Part shown: piece by piece, positions 17,945 to 26,930 of the stretch
How positions within the stretch are numbered: position 1 is the first letter of the stretch
Layout of the letters: every line of letters begins with the position of its first letter
Assembly: GCA_048267965.1 (NCBI GenBank)
Contig: JBLWWK010000003.1
Location: 1 to 64,000, forward strand
DNA length: 64,000 nt
Direction of reading: 5' to 3'
Origin: GCA-2705995 sp048267965
GTDB lineage: Bacteria; Bacteroidota; Bacteroidia; Flavobacteriales_G; Salibacteraceae
The notes under the pieces: model-generated
Database searches by the model: none
The model's input: only the letters and a program-made list of their open reading frames with translations
Told to the model about the DNA's origin: nothing
Made by a program: the position numbers and the translations under genes

Positions 17945-19036
17945 ATGAACAAAACTGAAGTAACTTTTTTTTCCGCCTTGCTCTTCTGTATTTTCTTCAC
18001 TTTTTCTTCTTGCAGCGAACCTAATCGATTAAAAGCGCAAGGCATTGTTGCTCCAGAAATCGGAACACCGGTCACAAGCATCAGTGAAACTATTTGGGCT
18101 ATTTACCAAGATAAAACGGGTAACTATTGGTTGGGAAGTAAAGAAAACGGTGTGTTTTTATACAACGGTAAAAACCTGCGACAAATTACCACACTAGACG
18201 GATTGGTGAGTAATGAAATTCGTGGTTTTCAAGAAGATAAAGAAGGAAATGTTTTTATTGAAACGGCACATGGAATTAGCAAATTTGATGGTTTATCGTT
18301 CTCAACATTGCAAATGGTCCATTCAAAAAATACGCCTAACCGTTGGGTGTTAAATCCAGAAGATTTGTGGTTTAGAACGGGGTTTACTAACAACGGTATT
18401 TACCGATTTGATGGCGATTCTTTACACCTATTGAAACTATCAGACGCGCCCCAAGAAGCGGAATTCAGAAACCAAAATCAATTTGCAAGTTATAGTCCGT
18501 ATGGGCTTTACACCATTTACAAAGATCGAAAAGGAGTTGTTTGGTTCGGTACGGCTAGCCTTGGGGTGTGCCGATTTGATGGTAAAACGTTCAGTTGGCA
18601 TTACGAACCCCAATTGCAAACCACACCGAGCGGTGGTGATTTTGGAACTCGTGCTGTTTTTGAAGATAGTAAAGGTAAGTTTTGGATTAATAACACGCGT
18701 TTTCGATACAATTTAGGCCCGAATAGCTCTACTGAGATCGACTTCGAAAAAGAAGAAGGAGTAGGGTATTTGGGCGAAGAAAATGAGAAAGAATTTCCTT
18801 TTTTCCTATCCATCACCGAAGACGATAAAGGTAACCTTTGGATGGTAACGTACGATAACGGTGTGTGGAAATACAACGGAGATGAACTTATTCATTATCC
18901 TATCAAAAACGGTGAAACCGAAGTCTTACTTTTTACCATTTACAAAGACCAAAGTGGAGCACTCTGGTTGGGCAGCCACAATGCAGGCGCGTTTAAATTT
19001 AATGGTAAAACATTCGAAAAGATGTTTTCTCACTAA
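17945..19036 (+). CDS. lipoprotein with two-component-regulator-type propeller repeats
   Basis: A 363-residue lipoprotein: the signal ends in FTFSSC, a lipobox with the lipidated cysteine at about residue 23. The body contains repeats of the periplasmic sensor propeller (Reg_prop) type: TIWAIYQDKTGNYWLGSKENGVFLYNG, TIYKDRKGVVWFGTASLGVCRFDG, FTIYKDQSGALWLGSHNAGAFKFNG. In hybrid two-component systems these repeats precede a membrane helix and a kinase; here there is neither, and only about one propeller is present. A free-standing ligand-binding or scaffold role outside the cytoplasm is inferred. Downstream lies non-coding DNA with REP-like hairpins. Confidence 0.72.
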   Translation: MNKTEVTFFSALLFCIFFTFSSCSEPNRLKAQGIVAPEIGTPVTSISETIWAIYQDKTGNYWLGSKENGVFLYNGKNLRQITTLDGLVSNEIRGFQEDKEGNVFIETAHGISKFDGLSFSTLQMVHSKNTPNRWVLNPEDLWFRTGFTNNGIYRFDGDSLHLLKLSDAPQEAEFRNQNQFASYSPYGLYTIYKDRKGVVWFGTASLGVCRFDGKTFSWHYEPQLQTTPSGGDFGTRAVFEDSKGKFWINNTRFRYNLGPNSSTEIDFEKEEGVGYLGEENEKEFPFFLSITEDDKGNLWMVTYDNGVWKYNGDELIHYPIKNGETEVLLFTIYKDQSGALWLGSHNAGAFKFNGKTFEKMFSH

Positions 19037-19204
19037 AAGCATGTGAAAAAGTGAAAAGTGTTGAAAATAAACACTATTCACCTTTGAGTAAGCGAATAAA
19101 ATATCGGTAGGAACACGATACTCCGTTGACTGGTGCTATTCTTTTTATCTTCATATAAGTTAGAATAGTAGAAAAGGATGAAAAAGACGATTCTTCTCTT
19201 CTTT

Positions 19205-19530
19205 TTCCCGCTGAGCGTAGCGTCCTCGCTACGATTAATCAAAAACGGCATCCTTGCCGCAAATCATGTCAGAAGCAATTTTTTATAAAAGTGCCAACAA
19301 GTTATCAAATTCAGCTTAAATTTTCCCGCTAAGCTTAGCGGGGGCGGATTGGATATCTTTAGCAGAACATTCTATTATTTCCTGCGCAATAGATTATTTA
19401 GATGTAGTGAGATTGGTTAAAGTAGAATAGGCTAAATTGAAATGGAAATAATTGGATTAAACATTTAGCCCAGAGGGCTTGAAACAAAAAGCCTAGCGTG
19501 GACGCTACGCTTAGCATGGAAGCTAACACA
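19205..19530. repeat. cluster of REP-like short hairpins in gene-free DNA
   Basis: The gene-free stretch 19037-19562 holds several short inverted repeats: CGTAGCG-TCCT-CGCTACG (19216-19233), CGGCA-TCCT-TGCCG (19246-19259), an 18-bp perfect palindrome CCCGCTAAGCTTAGCGGG (19325-19342), TAGCG-TGGA-CGCTA (19494-19507) and TTAGC-ATGGAA-GCTAA (19511-19526). This looks like remnants of REP/BIME elements of the kind mobilised by IS200-like (RAYT) transposases, but no transposase gene is present. A near-copy of the genome word, CGGTAGGAACACG, is at 19105. Confidence 0.55.
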
Positions 19531-19562
19531 CTATTTTTAAAACTTAGTTGAGCGTTCGTTAT

Positions 19563-19883
19563 TCATAGTTTATCAAAATCGTAGTCTCTCTCTACTTTTG
19601 CAATTCTTGTTTTATAATTTTTATACCATTTAGTTCTTCCTTTCTGTTGAGCTATTATATGATCAGAATGTTGCTTCCATTTTTTAATGGAGTCAAGGTC
19701 CTTCCAATAAGACACTGTTATGCCTAGCTCATTTCTGGCGCTTTCAAAACCTAGAAATCCTTTTTGCCTACTCGCTAAGCTAACCATTAGGTCAGCCATT
19801 TTAGAATATCCATCAATTTCTTCGCTTTGTATAGAGCTAAAGATTACAGCATAATATGGAGGATTAGGGGTTTTGGCTATCAT
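19563..19883 (-). CDS. antibiotic biosynthesis monooxygenase (ABM) domain protein
   Basis: A 106-residue dimeric alpha/beta-barrel protein of the ABM superfamily. YYAVIFSSIQSEEIDGYSKM, QKGFLGFESARNELGITVSYW and DSIKKWKQHSDHIIAQQKG correspond to the usual strands and helix, with the W-K-x-H pattern common in the heme-degrading and quinol monooxygenase-like members. Substrate unknown. It lies at the left side of the type I restriction island and may have arrived with it, or mark the resident edge. Confidence 0.72.
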   Translation of the reverse strand: MIAKTPNPPYYAVIFSSIQSEEIDGYSKMADLMVSLASRQKGFLGFESARNELGITVSYWKDLDSIKKWKQHSDHIIAQQKGRTKWYKNYKTRIAKVERDYDFDKL

Positions 19884-19894
19884 ACATTTCGATA

Positions 19895-20221
19895 CTATAG
19901 TTCTTCAATTATTGATTTGCCTACTGATTCATCACCAGATGTCCATTCCCAAGTCTCATGAAGCCTAATTTTACCATTATCAAGTAGTTCAGGTTTTGAT
20001 AAGCACTTGCCGGTCAGTAGTTGTCCTTTTTTATTTATTTGGTGATAACGCATATCAATATTTCCATGGTTGTCAACTAAGCCAATAAGATGACCTTTAA
20101 TAACTTGTCCACCCGAATATTCTGCAGAAACAATAACTCCAACTTGCTTATAGTTAAAGACGGTTTCACTTGAAGTCTCTCCATTTTGAGAGTTACTTAT
20201 GGTTACAAAGGTCGGTTTCGG
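19895..20221 (-). pseudogene. 5'-truncated relic of a conserved ~110-residue protein
   Basis: The minus strand is open for 108 codons ending at the stop 19897-19895. Its translation contains NGETSSETVFNYKQ, YSGGQVIKGHLIGLVD, NGNIDMRYHQINKKGQ and RLHETWEWTSGDES. I recognise these from a Bacteroidota family often annotated as N-acetylglutamate synthase, usually without proof. Intact members begin with a segment like MINYNGRxFKP before NGETS; here a TAG (20224-20222) precedes PKPTFVTISNS and no usable ATG is present. The N-terminus seems lost at a recombination junction. An alternative start codon cannot be excluded. Confidence 0.6.
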
Positions 20222-20437
20222 CTATGAAACGGAGGGAGTTGAAACCCTCGAAACTGTCCGCCTACAAATTACTAAGAAAGTAAAAGAGGAGCGAACCAAC
20301 TTGCCGAAAACCCTATGTTTTATAGACATTGTTGTATGCCGTTTTTATTCATTTCTTTTTCAGCGTTGGCGAGAAAGCTCTTTGCAACCGCACGAAGGAG
20401 GATTGCAATGGGCTTGAACTTGCGTTGGCTATTTCTT
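20222..20437. other. junction DNA between relic and hsdS, contains GTTGTATGCC
   Basis: I see no supportable gene here. A short plus-strand frame (20199-20417) has no family resemblance beyond a tail (SSLQPHEGGLQWA) that I recall from spurious Bacteroidota proteins. GTTGTATGCC at 20331-20340 recurs in inverse orientation at 26728-26737, beyond the other end of the restriction operon. Confidence 0.45.
20331..20340 (-). repeat. left copy of GGCATACAAC flanking the restriction operon
   Basis: GTTGTATGCC on the given strand, so GGCATACAAC on the minus strand, followed there by AATGTCTATAAAAC. It is a candidate boundary or cassette-type recombination site; the evidence is only the pairing with 26728-26737. 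Confidence 0.35.
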
Positions 20438-21631
20438 TTAATCTTTAACTGCCTCCCCAACCCTAACCTGACCATTCATTAACATAGGCAACAACCAATC
20501 TCGTAACTCGGCTAGTTTTTGGTTTTCTTTTTCATTCACTAATATTCTTTGAGAGATTGGTTCAACTTTATCCTCAAAAGAATTTAGAATAGTATTTTCT
20601 GGGATAACATCTTTAGTTTTAAACAATTGCAATGGGCTCAAATTAGCTTGTGAACTTCCGCTTGACAACTGCTCAATCAATTTTTGTTTTTCTGGTCGTT
20701 TAAAGTATAAGTAGATGAAATAATTTGACAATTTAGAACTCAAAATTTTTGCAACACGCTGATTTAAGAGACAATTTGTTTCTGTAACAAAGCAAAGGCG
20801 ACCCGTATTCCCTGTTAATGACATAAGTAAATCACCAATTGCTAGATTGCACTCTGCATCTAAGTTTAGTGGTAATTCTTTAATCTTATCACATTTTGAT
20901 GTGTCAAACCCATTTTCCTGTACGGCCTTTATAGTTACTATTTTCCATTTACCAGAGTCACAATAAGATTTAGAAGAAAAAGAATGACCAGAGTTATAAT
21001 CAAGTAATTTATTTAAACTCTCAACCTTCCACCCCTCAGGGATTTCTCTTTTCAATTGCTCGTTGTAGACCATTTTGCCCCCGGATGATTTGTAGGGTTT
21101 GCCGTTGGCATCCGGAAAGTCGAACTGCACAAACCAATAGTCATAGAGCAACTTGGCCATGCCCTCCAACTCTGCATTGATTTTGTTGTTGAGTTCTATT
21201 TTGGCGTCTAGGTCTGAAAGGACTTTTGCTATTGCTTTTTGTCCGATTGAATTTTCTAGAAATGGCACAACCATTTCATGAAGTTCATTTCTATTAACTC
21301 CAGGGACTGCACTTTTATCAGATGTCCTAATTCGTCCTAAACAGGTTAATAAATAATAAATATATCTAGGATCATTGCCTTTAAAATTTTGAACATATAG
21401 AGCAGTGTTATGAGGCCAGTATTTACCATTTACATAATACATTTTCCCTAGAGTACCATATCGGCCAGTCACAACACCCTCTCCTTCAACTTTATATTCG
21501 TTATGACACCCTGAAATTCCAGAAGAGCTAATTACAGGAAAAAGTCCATCTTCTCGGTCTTTTTCAGGTAAATCATACCCCCTTTTTAAATTCAGAATAT
21601 CACCCAATTTTTTTGAAACTACTCTAGTCAT
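20438..21631 (-). CDS. hsdS: type I restriction-modification specificity subunit
   Basis: A 397-residue HsdS. It has two target-recognition domains (about residues 1-120 and 200-330) separated and closed by conserved helices: QKAIAKVLSDLDAKIELNNKINAE followed by MAKLLYDYWFVQFDFP in the centre, and NEKENQKLAELRDWLLPMLMNGQV at the end. The first domain starts LGDILNLKRGYDLPEKDREDG and the second EGWKVESLNKLLDYNSGHSFS. With HsdM it methylates a bipartite DNA site, with HsdR it cleaves unmethylated DNA; the site cannot be predicted by eye. Its start overlaps the hsdM stop by 8 bp. Confidence 0.93.
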   Translation of the reverse strand: MTRVVSKKLGDILNLKRGYDLPEKDREDGLFPVISSSGISGCHNEYKVEGEGVVTGRYGTLGKMYYVNGKYWPHNTALYVQNFKGNDPRYIYYLLTCLGRIRTSDKSAVPGVNRNELHEMVVPFLENSIGQKAIAKVLSDLDAKIELNNKINAELEGMAKLLYDYWFVQFDFPDANGKPYKSSGGKMVYNEQLKREIPEGWKVESLNKLLDYNSGHSFSSKSYCDSGKWKIVTIKAVQENGFDTSKCDKIKELPLNLDAECNLAIGDLLMSLTGNTGRLCFVTETNCLLNQRVAKILSSKLSNYFIYLYFKRPEKQKLIEQLSSGSSQANLSPLQLFKTKDVIPENTILNSFEDKVEPISQRILVNEKENQKLAELRDWLLPMLMNGQVRVGEAVKD

Positions 21632-23243
21632 AGTTTATGTTTGATAGTTGATTTCTGATTTCAGCTTCCAATTCCTTAGACTCCTCAAACAACTCTTTTA
21701 AAGTAGCCTCAAAGCCCTTCATTTTAGCAGTAAACTCTTCATGCGTAATGTCTATATATTCAATTTTCACTTCAAAGTATTGCCCTGCACTTAGGGAGTA
21801 GTTTTTGGCAATAATGTCGTCATAGCTTACCACTACAGAGAAATCGTCTACCGCATTTTTGTTGTTGAACGTTTGGATGATGTGCTCTTCGTCTTCAGTA
21901 GAAAGCAGCGTCCTTTGGTTTTTGCCCTCTTTTACTTTGGTACCGAGATTAGAGGCATCAACTAAAACAACCTCTTCTTTATTCGTCTTATCCAAAAACA
22001 AAATACTCACATTGGTACCTGTAGTCGCAAAGATGTTAGAGGGCATACTCACTATACCAGCCAACATTTTGCTTTCTACCATCTTTTGGCGAATCTTTTT
22101 ATCAATACCGCTTTGGGCTGTGATAAAGCCAGTAGGGACTACCACTGCTGCTTTTCCATTCTCTTTGAGCGAATACATGATGTGTTGCAAGAACAACAGA
22201 TAAATTGCCATTGAATCTTTCTTCTTGGCAGGTACTTTCGGTATTCCTGCAAAGAAGCGGTCGTTGTTTTCTTTGGTGTCTAAGTCAGCACTGTAATCGG
22301 AAAAATCCAACTTAAAAGGTGGGTTACTTACGATATAATCAAACTTTCGTAAGTCGCCACTGTCTTTGTGGTAAGGGTCAAGGATGGTGTTTCCTTTTAC
22401 AATATTGGGGATAGAATGAACCAAGTCATTCAAAATCAAATTCAAACGCAAGAGGTTAGAAGACTTCTGCGAAATATCTTGTGAGTAGATGGTACACTTA
22501 TCCTCACCAATTTGGTGTGCAAGGTTCATCAATAACGTACCCGAACCAGCTGAAGGGTCGTAGCAAGTTACATTTTGTACTTCACCATGCACCAAGCAAC
22601 GAGCCATAATCTTGGCTACCGCATGAGGGGTGAAATACTCTGCGTACTTGCCACCACTGTTGGTATTGTAGTCTTTAATGAGGTACTCGAAAATGGTTGC
22701 ATAAAAGTCAAACTTCTCATGAAAGATATTCTCAAAGCTAAAGGTAACTAGCTTATTTACGAGTGCCTTGCAAAAGTCTGCCCGCTTATCTGATACGTAG
22801 TTACTAAGGGCTTCAAACAAGATAATCTTTTGACCACCATCGGTTTTAACCGCAAACAAATCCACATTTATTTGACCTATCTCCAACAAGGTTTCATCAA
22901 AAATGGTATGAAAGTTCTCTTCATTTTGCCGTTGAAAAAGACGAGAAATTAAGTGCTTTGGTTTTAGCTGAGCAGTATTTTCATCCATCTGCATCATCAG
23001 CATCTCTAGGTCATCATCGCTGTAGCTTTCTAACACCTTTTCCCAATTATCTGCATTGGCTATGTTGTCATCTAGTTTCTTGATTTCATGGATAAACTTG
23101 TCATTCATGAATTTGTACAAAAACACCTGAGTAATGATTTTAAACTCATTACCGTCATTCCCTAAACCATAGTTTGCACAGACGCTTTTGAGGTCGTCTA
23201 TCAGTGCTTTGGTTTGTTTTTCAAATTCTATCGTTGTGTTCAT
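21624..23243 (-). CDS. hsdM: type I restriction-modification N6-adenine methyltransferase subunit
   Basis: A 539-residue HsdM. The N-terminal helical domain (FEKQTKALIDDLKSVCANYG) is followed by the S-adenosylmethionine motif DPSAGSGTLLMNL and the catalytic motif NPPF (in YIVSNPPFKLDF). KDSMAIYLLFLQHIMYSLKENGKAAVVVPTG is the usual following block. The C-terminus is a coiled coil that contacts HsdS. The frame allows a start at 23252, but MNTTIEFEKQ at 23243 matches the family start. Both motifs are intact, so the enzyme is expected to be active. Confidence 0.93.
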   Translation of the reverse strand: MNTTIEFEKQTKALIDDLKSVCANYGLGNDGNEFKIITQVFLYKFMNDKFIHEIKKLDDNIANADNWEKVLESYSDDDLEMLMMQMDENTAQLKPKHLISRLFQRQNEENFHTIFDETLLEIGQINVDLFAVKTDGGQKIILFEALSNYVSDKRADFCKALVNKLVTFSFENIFHEKFDFYATIFEYLIKDYNTNSGGKYAEYFTPHAVAKIMARCLVHGEVQNVTCYDPSAGSGTLLMNLAHQIGEDKCTIYSQDISQKSSNLLRLNLILNDLVHSIPNIVKGNTILDPYHKDSGDLRKFDYIVSNPPFKLDFSDYSADLDTKENNDRFFAGIPKVPAKKKDSMAIYLLFLQHIMYSLKENGKAAVVVPTGFITAQSGIDKKIRQKMVESKMLAGIVSMPSNIFATTGTNVSILFLDKTNKEEVVLVDASNLGTKVKEGKNQRTLLSTEDEEHIIQTFNNKNAVDDFSVVVSYDDIIAKNYSLSAGQYFEVKIEYIDITHEEFTAKMKGFEATLKELFEESKELEAEIRNQLSNINYD

Positions 23244-23282
23244 ATAATTCATTAAGCCTTGGTAAGTATTGACCCTTCGGGT

Positions 23283-26200
23283 CTATGCCACTCTACCGTG
23301 GTATTCATTCATGTATTCTTTTACTAACAGACCATTGATTCTTCTGGTCTTTTCAGGATTTAAGCCTAACTGATGTTCTTTGTGTAGTTTGTTTACTACA
23401 ATCTTCATCATCATTTTTTCTACAAAGCTTTCATTGTCTAACATTTGAGCGTTCTGAAGTACTTGTGCGTCTATTTCTGCTTTTAGACTTTGAAGTGCTG
23501 CAAAGAGTTTAGATTCACTTTCTGTCAATGGGTCTTTTTCCATCAAGCGTTTATGCAAACGCGTGTATTTTTGATCGTTTTCGTATTTGGCTCTTAGTAA
23601 CTGATTCTTGCGTTCAAGTTCTTTGGCTTGCCTATAAATTACATTCAGCGCTTCAATATTATCCTTCATCTCGTCTGCCTCAATCTCAGACAAGTTTTTC
23701 TTCTTAAAGAGTCTTTCAAGTTCTTCTTTTAAAGAAATGAACTCAGGGTCTTTCTGGTCAAAGTTCCCTTGAAGCATTTCACGAGTACGTTGTAATGTGT
23801 CTCGCAGTTTGTCTGCCAGCACCATTTCTTCTTCTTTCACCTTTGTAAAAGTGAAGAGCACATCTTCTAATGCTACATTGAGTAAATTAGTGGTATCTAC
23901 GTTGTTTTCTAATGCTTCTTTGGTATTGATTAATGCTAAGTGATTGTTGGCCTCACGAGAAAGTACCGTAAGCTTGTTGAAGTCTAATTTATCTAGCAAT
24001 TCATAATTACCTGACAAACGAATGAGGTTGTACAAACTCTTTGCGTTGTTTAATGCTTTGGTGATTTCAAGCATTTGTCCACGGTCGCTTATTTGGGAAA
24101 TTTGGGAAGAGAAGTTTTCTGCATTCTCAATATCAAAATGAAAGAGCTTGTCTTTGATTTGACTAATCTGCTCGGTAATCTCCGCTTCTGTTAAAAACAA
24201 ATCAGAATAAGACTGTAATTCATCCCCTAGTTCATTTTGAAGCTCGTTGAAATAATCTTGACTCGTTTTCTTGAATTGGTCTTCTATGCCGGCAAAATCA
24301 ACTACGTGCCCATACCTAAAGTCTTTGTAGGTTCTGTTTACACGAGTTAGCGTTTGCAATAAGTTATGGGCTTTGATTAATCGACCGATATATAGTTTCT
24401 TTAATCGTGGAGCATCAAAACCAGTTAAAAGCATATTGTACACGAAAATTAAATCGTGTTTACCATCTTTAAATTCTTCTACCCAATCTTTACGGTCTTG
24501 CTTAGTGCCAATGTCATGCAGAATAAGCAATGCCGATTTTACCTTTCGGTTTTCAGCTTTATTTTTTCCGTAAGAAGCTCGTACGTCAGCAGCTAGCGGA
24601 AGTTCTTCTGTAGCTCTCTCAGCGTAATTGGTTTGGAAAATTTCATACATCATTTTAGCCTGATCAGAAGAATCACAAACAACCATACCCCCGATGGTAT
24701 TATCGTTCATAGAAATTCTGCTGCGCTCAAAGTCCTCTACAATGTATTTAAGCATGGGTTCAACAAAACGATGATCAGCGTAAATATCTTTAGCACTAGC
24801 GTTGCCTTTTAATACTCTTACCTTCTCAAGAATTTCTTTTAGTTGAATCGAATAACTCGTCTCTATTTCTTCACGAATCAATCTAAGCGTGTAACCATCT
24901 GCTATTGAGGAATTGTAATAGTACTTATGAATATAATCGCCAAACAAAGAACGAGAGTTATATTCTGTACCTAACAATGGTGTACCTGTCAACCCAAGTT
25001 TTATGGCATTAGGGTCAGACTCATTCAGGTTAGCCAAAAAGCTACCTTTTGGGTTGTAGCTACGGTGAACTTCATCCATGAAGTACACACGTTGAATATT
25101 CAGGTTGTAATCAGAGTTGCGAACCACATTTGGATCATCCTTAAATTTTTGAATGTTCACTACCGTGATTTCAGCTTTTCCGGAATCGTTGTGAATTACA
25201 CTAGTAGACTTAATGTCTTTAGCGAATTCATCTCGTGATTCAATCTTATGTACCGTTAATCCGCGAGCTGTAAATTCTCTACTGGCTTGTATCAACAAGT
25301 CTAACCTATCCACTATGAAATAGAACTTAGGAACAATTGATTTCTTCTGATAGTAATTCGTTAAGTACTTGACGTTGTAATACGTTAATGCTGTTTTACC
25401 GCTTCCTTGCGTATGCCAAATGATTCCTTTGGTTGTACCTTCATCCAACTTTCGCTCAATTGCTTTGGTGGCAAACAACTGAGGGTAACGCATGATATGC
25501 TTTTGCAATCCACTTTTCTCTTTTACATAAGCAAGAGCATATTGAAGGATAAACGCCAACCTATCTCTTTTGAATAGAGAAGTACAAATTCTATTCGTTG
25601 GTCTATCGGGATGCTTATTTGTGGTGAACTCTGCTTGATTCTTAATAGAAACAAGGTTGTTGTCTTTTAGAACAAACGATTCTACTTCTGAATCTTCCGG
25701 CCTTAGAATTACATCTAAGTTCAAGTTTTCTTCTTCGCGGAAATAATTAAAAACCGGTTTATAATATGATGTTGATGAATAGAATGCTCCTTGCAACGGA
25801 ACCGGTGAACTGTCATCATACTCCATGTTATTGGAGAAGACCATTAACTGAGTGATATTGATGAACTTTCTAAATTTCTTATTTTGAAACCTAGTAGCCA
25901 TGCGCTTGTGTTCTGCCTGAACACCATCTAGGTTGTTAGGTTTCTTTACTTCAATAAACACTAGGGGCATTCCATTGACAAGAAGGGTTATGTCTGGTCG
26001 AAAATTGTCATCGTCTTTATTCCCGTGAGTAAGTTCGGTAACTACATGAAACGAGTTGTTATTGAAATTATCAAAGTCAATCAATCTTGTTCCGGATCGC
26101 TCTATTAACTTCTCATAAAAAGCTCTACCTAAATCTTCGTTTTCAAGACTTAAAGAAATTTCATCATAAATTCTGGAAATATCTGTTGCTGATAACTCAG

Positions 26201-26354
26201 GATTAATGCGTTGAATACTTTCTCTAAAAAGGTCGGTGAAAATGTTTGTTGACTCGTCCCATGTTGAATCTTTCAACGACAAGTAGGTATACCCCAAACG
26301 GACAAGGTGTAGGATAGTAGGGATTTTAACTCGAGAGTCTTCGTTATGCTTCAT
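23283..26354 (-). CDS. hsdR: type I restriction endonuclease/translocase subunit
   Basis: A HsdR of about 1023 residues. The PD-(D/E)xK nuclease is near the N-terminus (RPDITLLVNGMPLVFIEVKK, about residues 120-140). The helicase follows, with Walker A WHTQGSGKT, DEVHRS (DEAH-type box) and GLTGTPLL. The C-terminal third is helical, rich in Lys and Glu (for example the ERLFKKKNLSEIEADEMKDN segment), as in the HsdM-binding region. All catalytic blocks are intact. Start candidates are 26354, 26360 and 26378; all overlap the end of the upstream regulator gene, so translation is coupled. The hsdM gene follows after about 40 bp. Confidence 0.92.
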   Translation of the reverse strand: MKHNEDSRVKIPTILHLVRLGYTYLSLKDSTWDESTNIFTDLFRESIQRINPELSATDISRIYDEISLSLENEDLGRAFYEKLIERSGTRLIDFDNFNNNSFHVVTELTHGNKDDDNFRPDITLLVNGMPLVFIEVKKPNNLDGVQAEHKRMATRFQNKKFRKFINITQLMVFSNNMEYDDSSPVPLQGAFYSSTSYYKPVFNYFREEENLNLDVILRPEDSEVESFVLKDNNLVSIKNQAEFTTNKHPDRPTNRICTSLFKRDRLAFILQYALAYVKEKSGLQKHIMRYPQLFATKAIERKLDEGTTKGIIWHTQGSGKTALTYYNVKYLTNYYQKKSIVPKFYFIVDRLDLLIQASREFTARGLTVHKIESRDEFAKDIKSTSVIHNDSGKAEITVVNIQKFKDDPNVVRNSDYNLNIQRVYFMDEVHRSYNPKGSFLANLNESDPNAIKLGLTGTPLLGTEYNSRSLFGDYIHKYYYNSSIADGYTLRLIREEIETSYSIQLKEILEKVRVLKGNASAKDIYADHRFVEPMLKYIVEDFERSRISMNDNTIGGMVVCDSSDQAKMMYEIFQTNYAERATEELPLAADVRASYGKNKAENRKVKSALLILHDIGTKQDRKDWVEEFKDGKHDLIFVYNMLLTGFDAPRLKKLYIGRLIKAHNLLQTLTRVNRTYKDFRYGHVVDFAGIEDQFKKTSQDYFNELQNELGDELQSYSDLFLTEAEITEQISQIKDKLFHFDIENAENFSSQISQISDRGQMLEITKALNNAKSLYNLIRLSGNYELLDKLDFNKLTVLSREANNHLALINTKEALENNVDTTNLLNVALEDVLFTFTKVKEEEMVLADKLRDTLQRTREMLQGNFDQKDPEFISLKEELERLFKKKNLSEIEADEMKDNIEALNVIYRQAKELERKNQLLRAKYENDQKYTRLHKRLMEKDPLTESESKLFAALQSLKAEIDAQVLQNAQMLDNESFVEKMMMKIVVNKLHKEHQLGLNPEKTRRINGLLVKEYMNEYHGRVA

Positions 26355-26604
26355 CGCCATCCGATTTATTACTAACAATTAATTTTCTAACATCGACATC
26401 TAAAATGATGGCAATTTCATTGAGTACTTCCAGACGCGGCTGTTGTCTATTTTGCACATAAGCATTTACCATATTATAGCTTTTGTCTATCTGAGTAGCC
26501 AACCATTTCTGACTTCTGCCTTGTTCTTCTAGTACTTTCTTGATGCGATTCATAACAGTCCAATTAGAAAGTTCACAATATAAGAAATGTGTGAAAACAA
26601 TCAC
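26344..26604 (-). CDS. XRE-family regulator of the restriction operon
   Basis: An 86-residue helix-turn-helix protein: MNRIKKVLEEQGRSQKWLATQ, then IDKSYNMVNAYVQNRQQPRLEVLNEIA, the standard Cro/CI fold, and a short tail ending KSDGDEA. The frame begins at 26604 (MIVFTHFLY...); the more usual start MNRIKKVLEEQ is at 26550. Its 3' end overlaps the hsdR start, making it the first gene of the operon. Small XRE proteins in this place control restriction gene expression in other systems, and that role is inferred here. Confidence 0.8.
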   Translation of the reverse strand: MIVFTHFLYCELSNWTVMNRIKKVLEEQGRSQKWLATQIDKSYNMVNAYVQNRQQPRLEVLNEIAIILDVDVRKLIVSNKSDGDEA

Positions 26605-26877
26605 TATAAAATGAGATGATTATTCACTGTTATTTGAGGGTGGCGGTGGGGAAGTGAAAGCTCTTTTGGTGTTGAAGTACGAAGCGCCAAATGTGCTTGA
26701 ACGTGCGGTGGAATTATCTTTTCCAATGGCATACAACTTGTTGTTATAGTTTATCATCGGTTTATCGAATGGGGCATAATATGCGAATGAAAGGGGAGAA
26801 TTAGAAACCCTCTTTACAGCTTGGTAAAAGCTACTTTCATTTTTATGAGCTATCTAAGTTAGGTGTTTACTCATAAA
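26605..26877. other. intergenic DNA right of the restriction operon
   Basis: There is no gene here. The stretch contains GGCATACAAC at 26728-26737, the inverse partner of the site at 20331-20340, and presumably the promoter of the restriction operon near its left edge. Beyond it resident genes resume. Confidence 0.45.
26728..26737 (+). repeat. right copy of GGCATACAAC flanking the restriction operon
   Basis: GGCATACAAC followed by TTGTTGTTATAGTTTATC, inverse to the left copy; see the junction entry to the left of hsdS. Confidence 0.35.
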
Positions 26878-26911
26878 AAAAGCGGCTACTTTCTGCAAAA
26901 TAGCCGCTTTT
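26878..26911 (-). terminator. rho-independent terminator of the acid phosphatase gene
   Basis: An 11-bp stem AAAAGCGGCTA / TAGCCGCTTTT with a 12-base loop. On the minus strand it ends in a T run (TTTTTTTATG) and sits 19 bp after the stop at 26931. Confidence 0.85.
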
Positions 26912-26930
26912 AATTAATTGAAAAATGGGT

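Noticed and set aside
20199..20417. Plus-strand frame of 72 codons between relic and hsdS
   Set aside because: It has no family support, runs across the relic's antisense and junction DNA, and its tail resembles peptides of spurious Bacteroidota gene calls.
20438..21631. Phase-variable or shuffling hsdS
   Set aside because: No second or partial hsdS, recombinase gene or long inverted repeat lies in or near the operon, and no simple-sequence tract is seen in hsdS.
23283..26354. Frameshift or inactivation in hsdR
   Set aside because: The frame is continuous and nuclease, Walker A, DEVH and GLTGTP motifs are all present.
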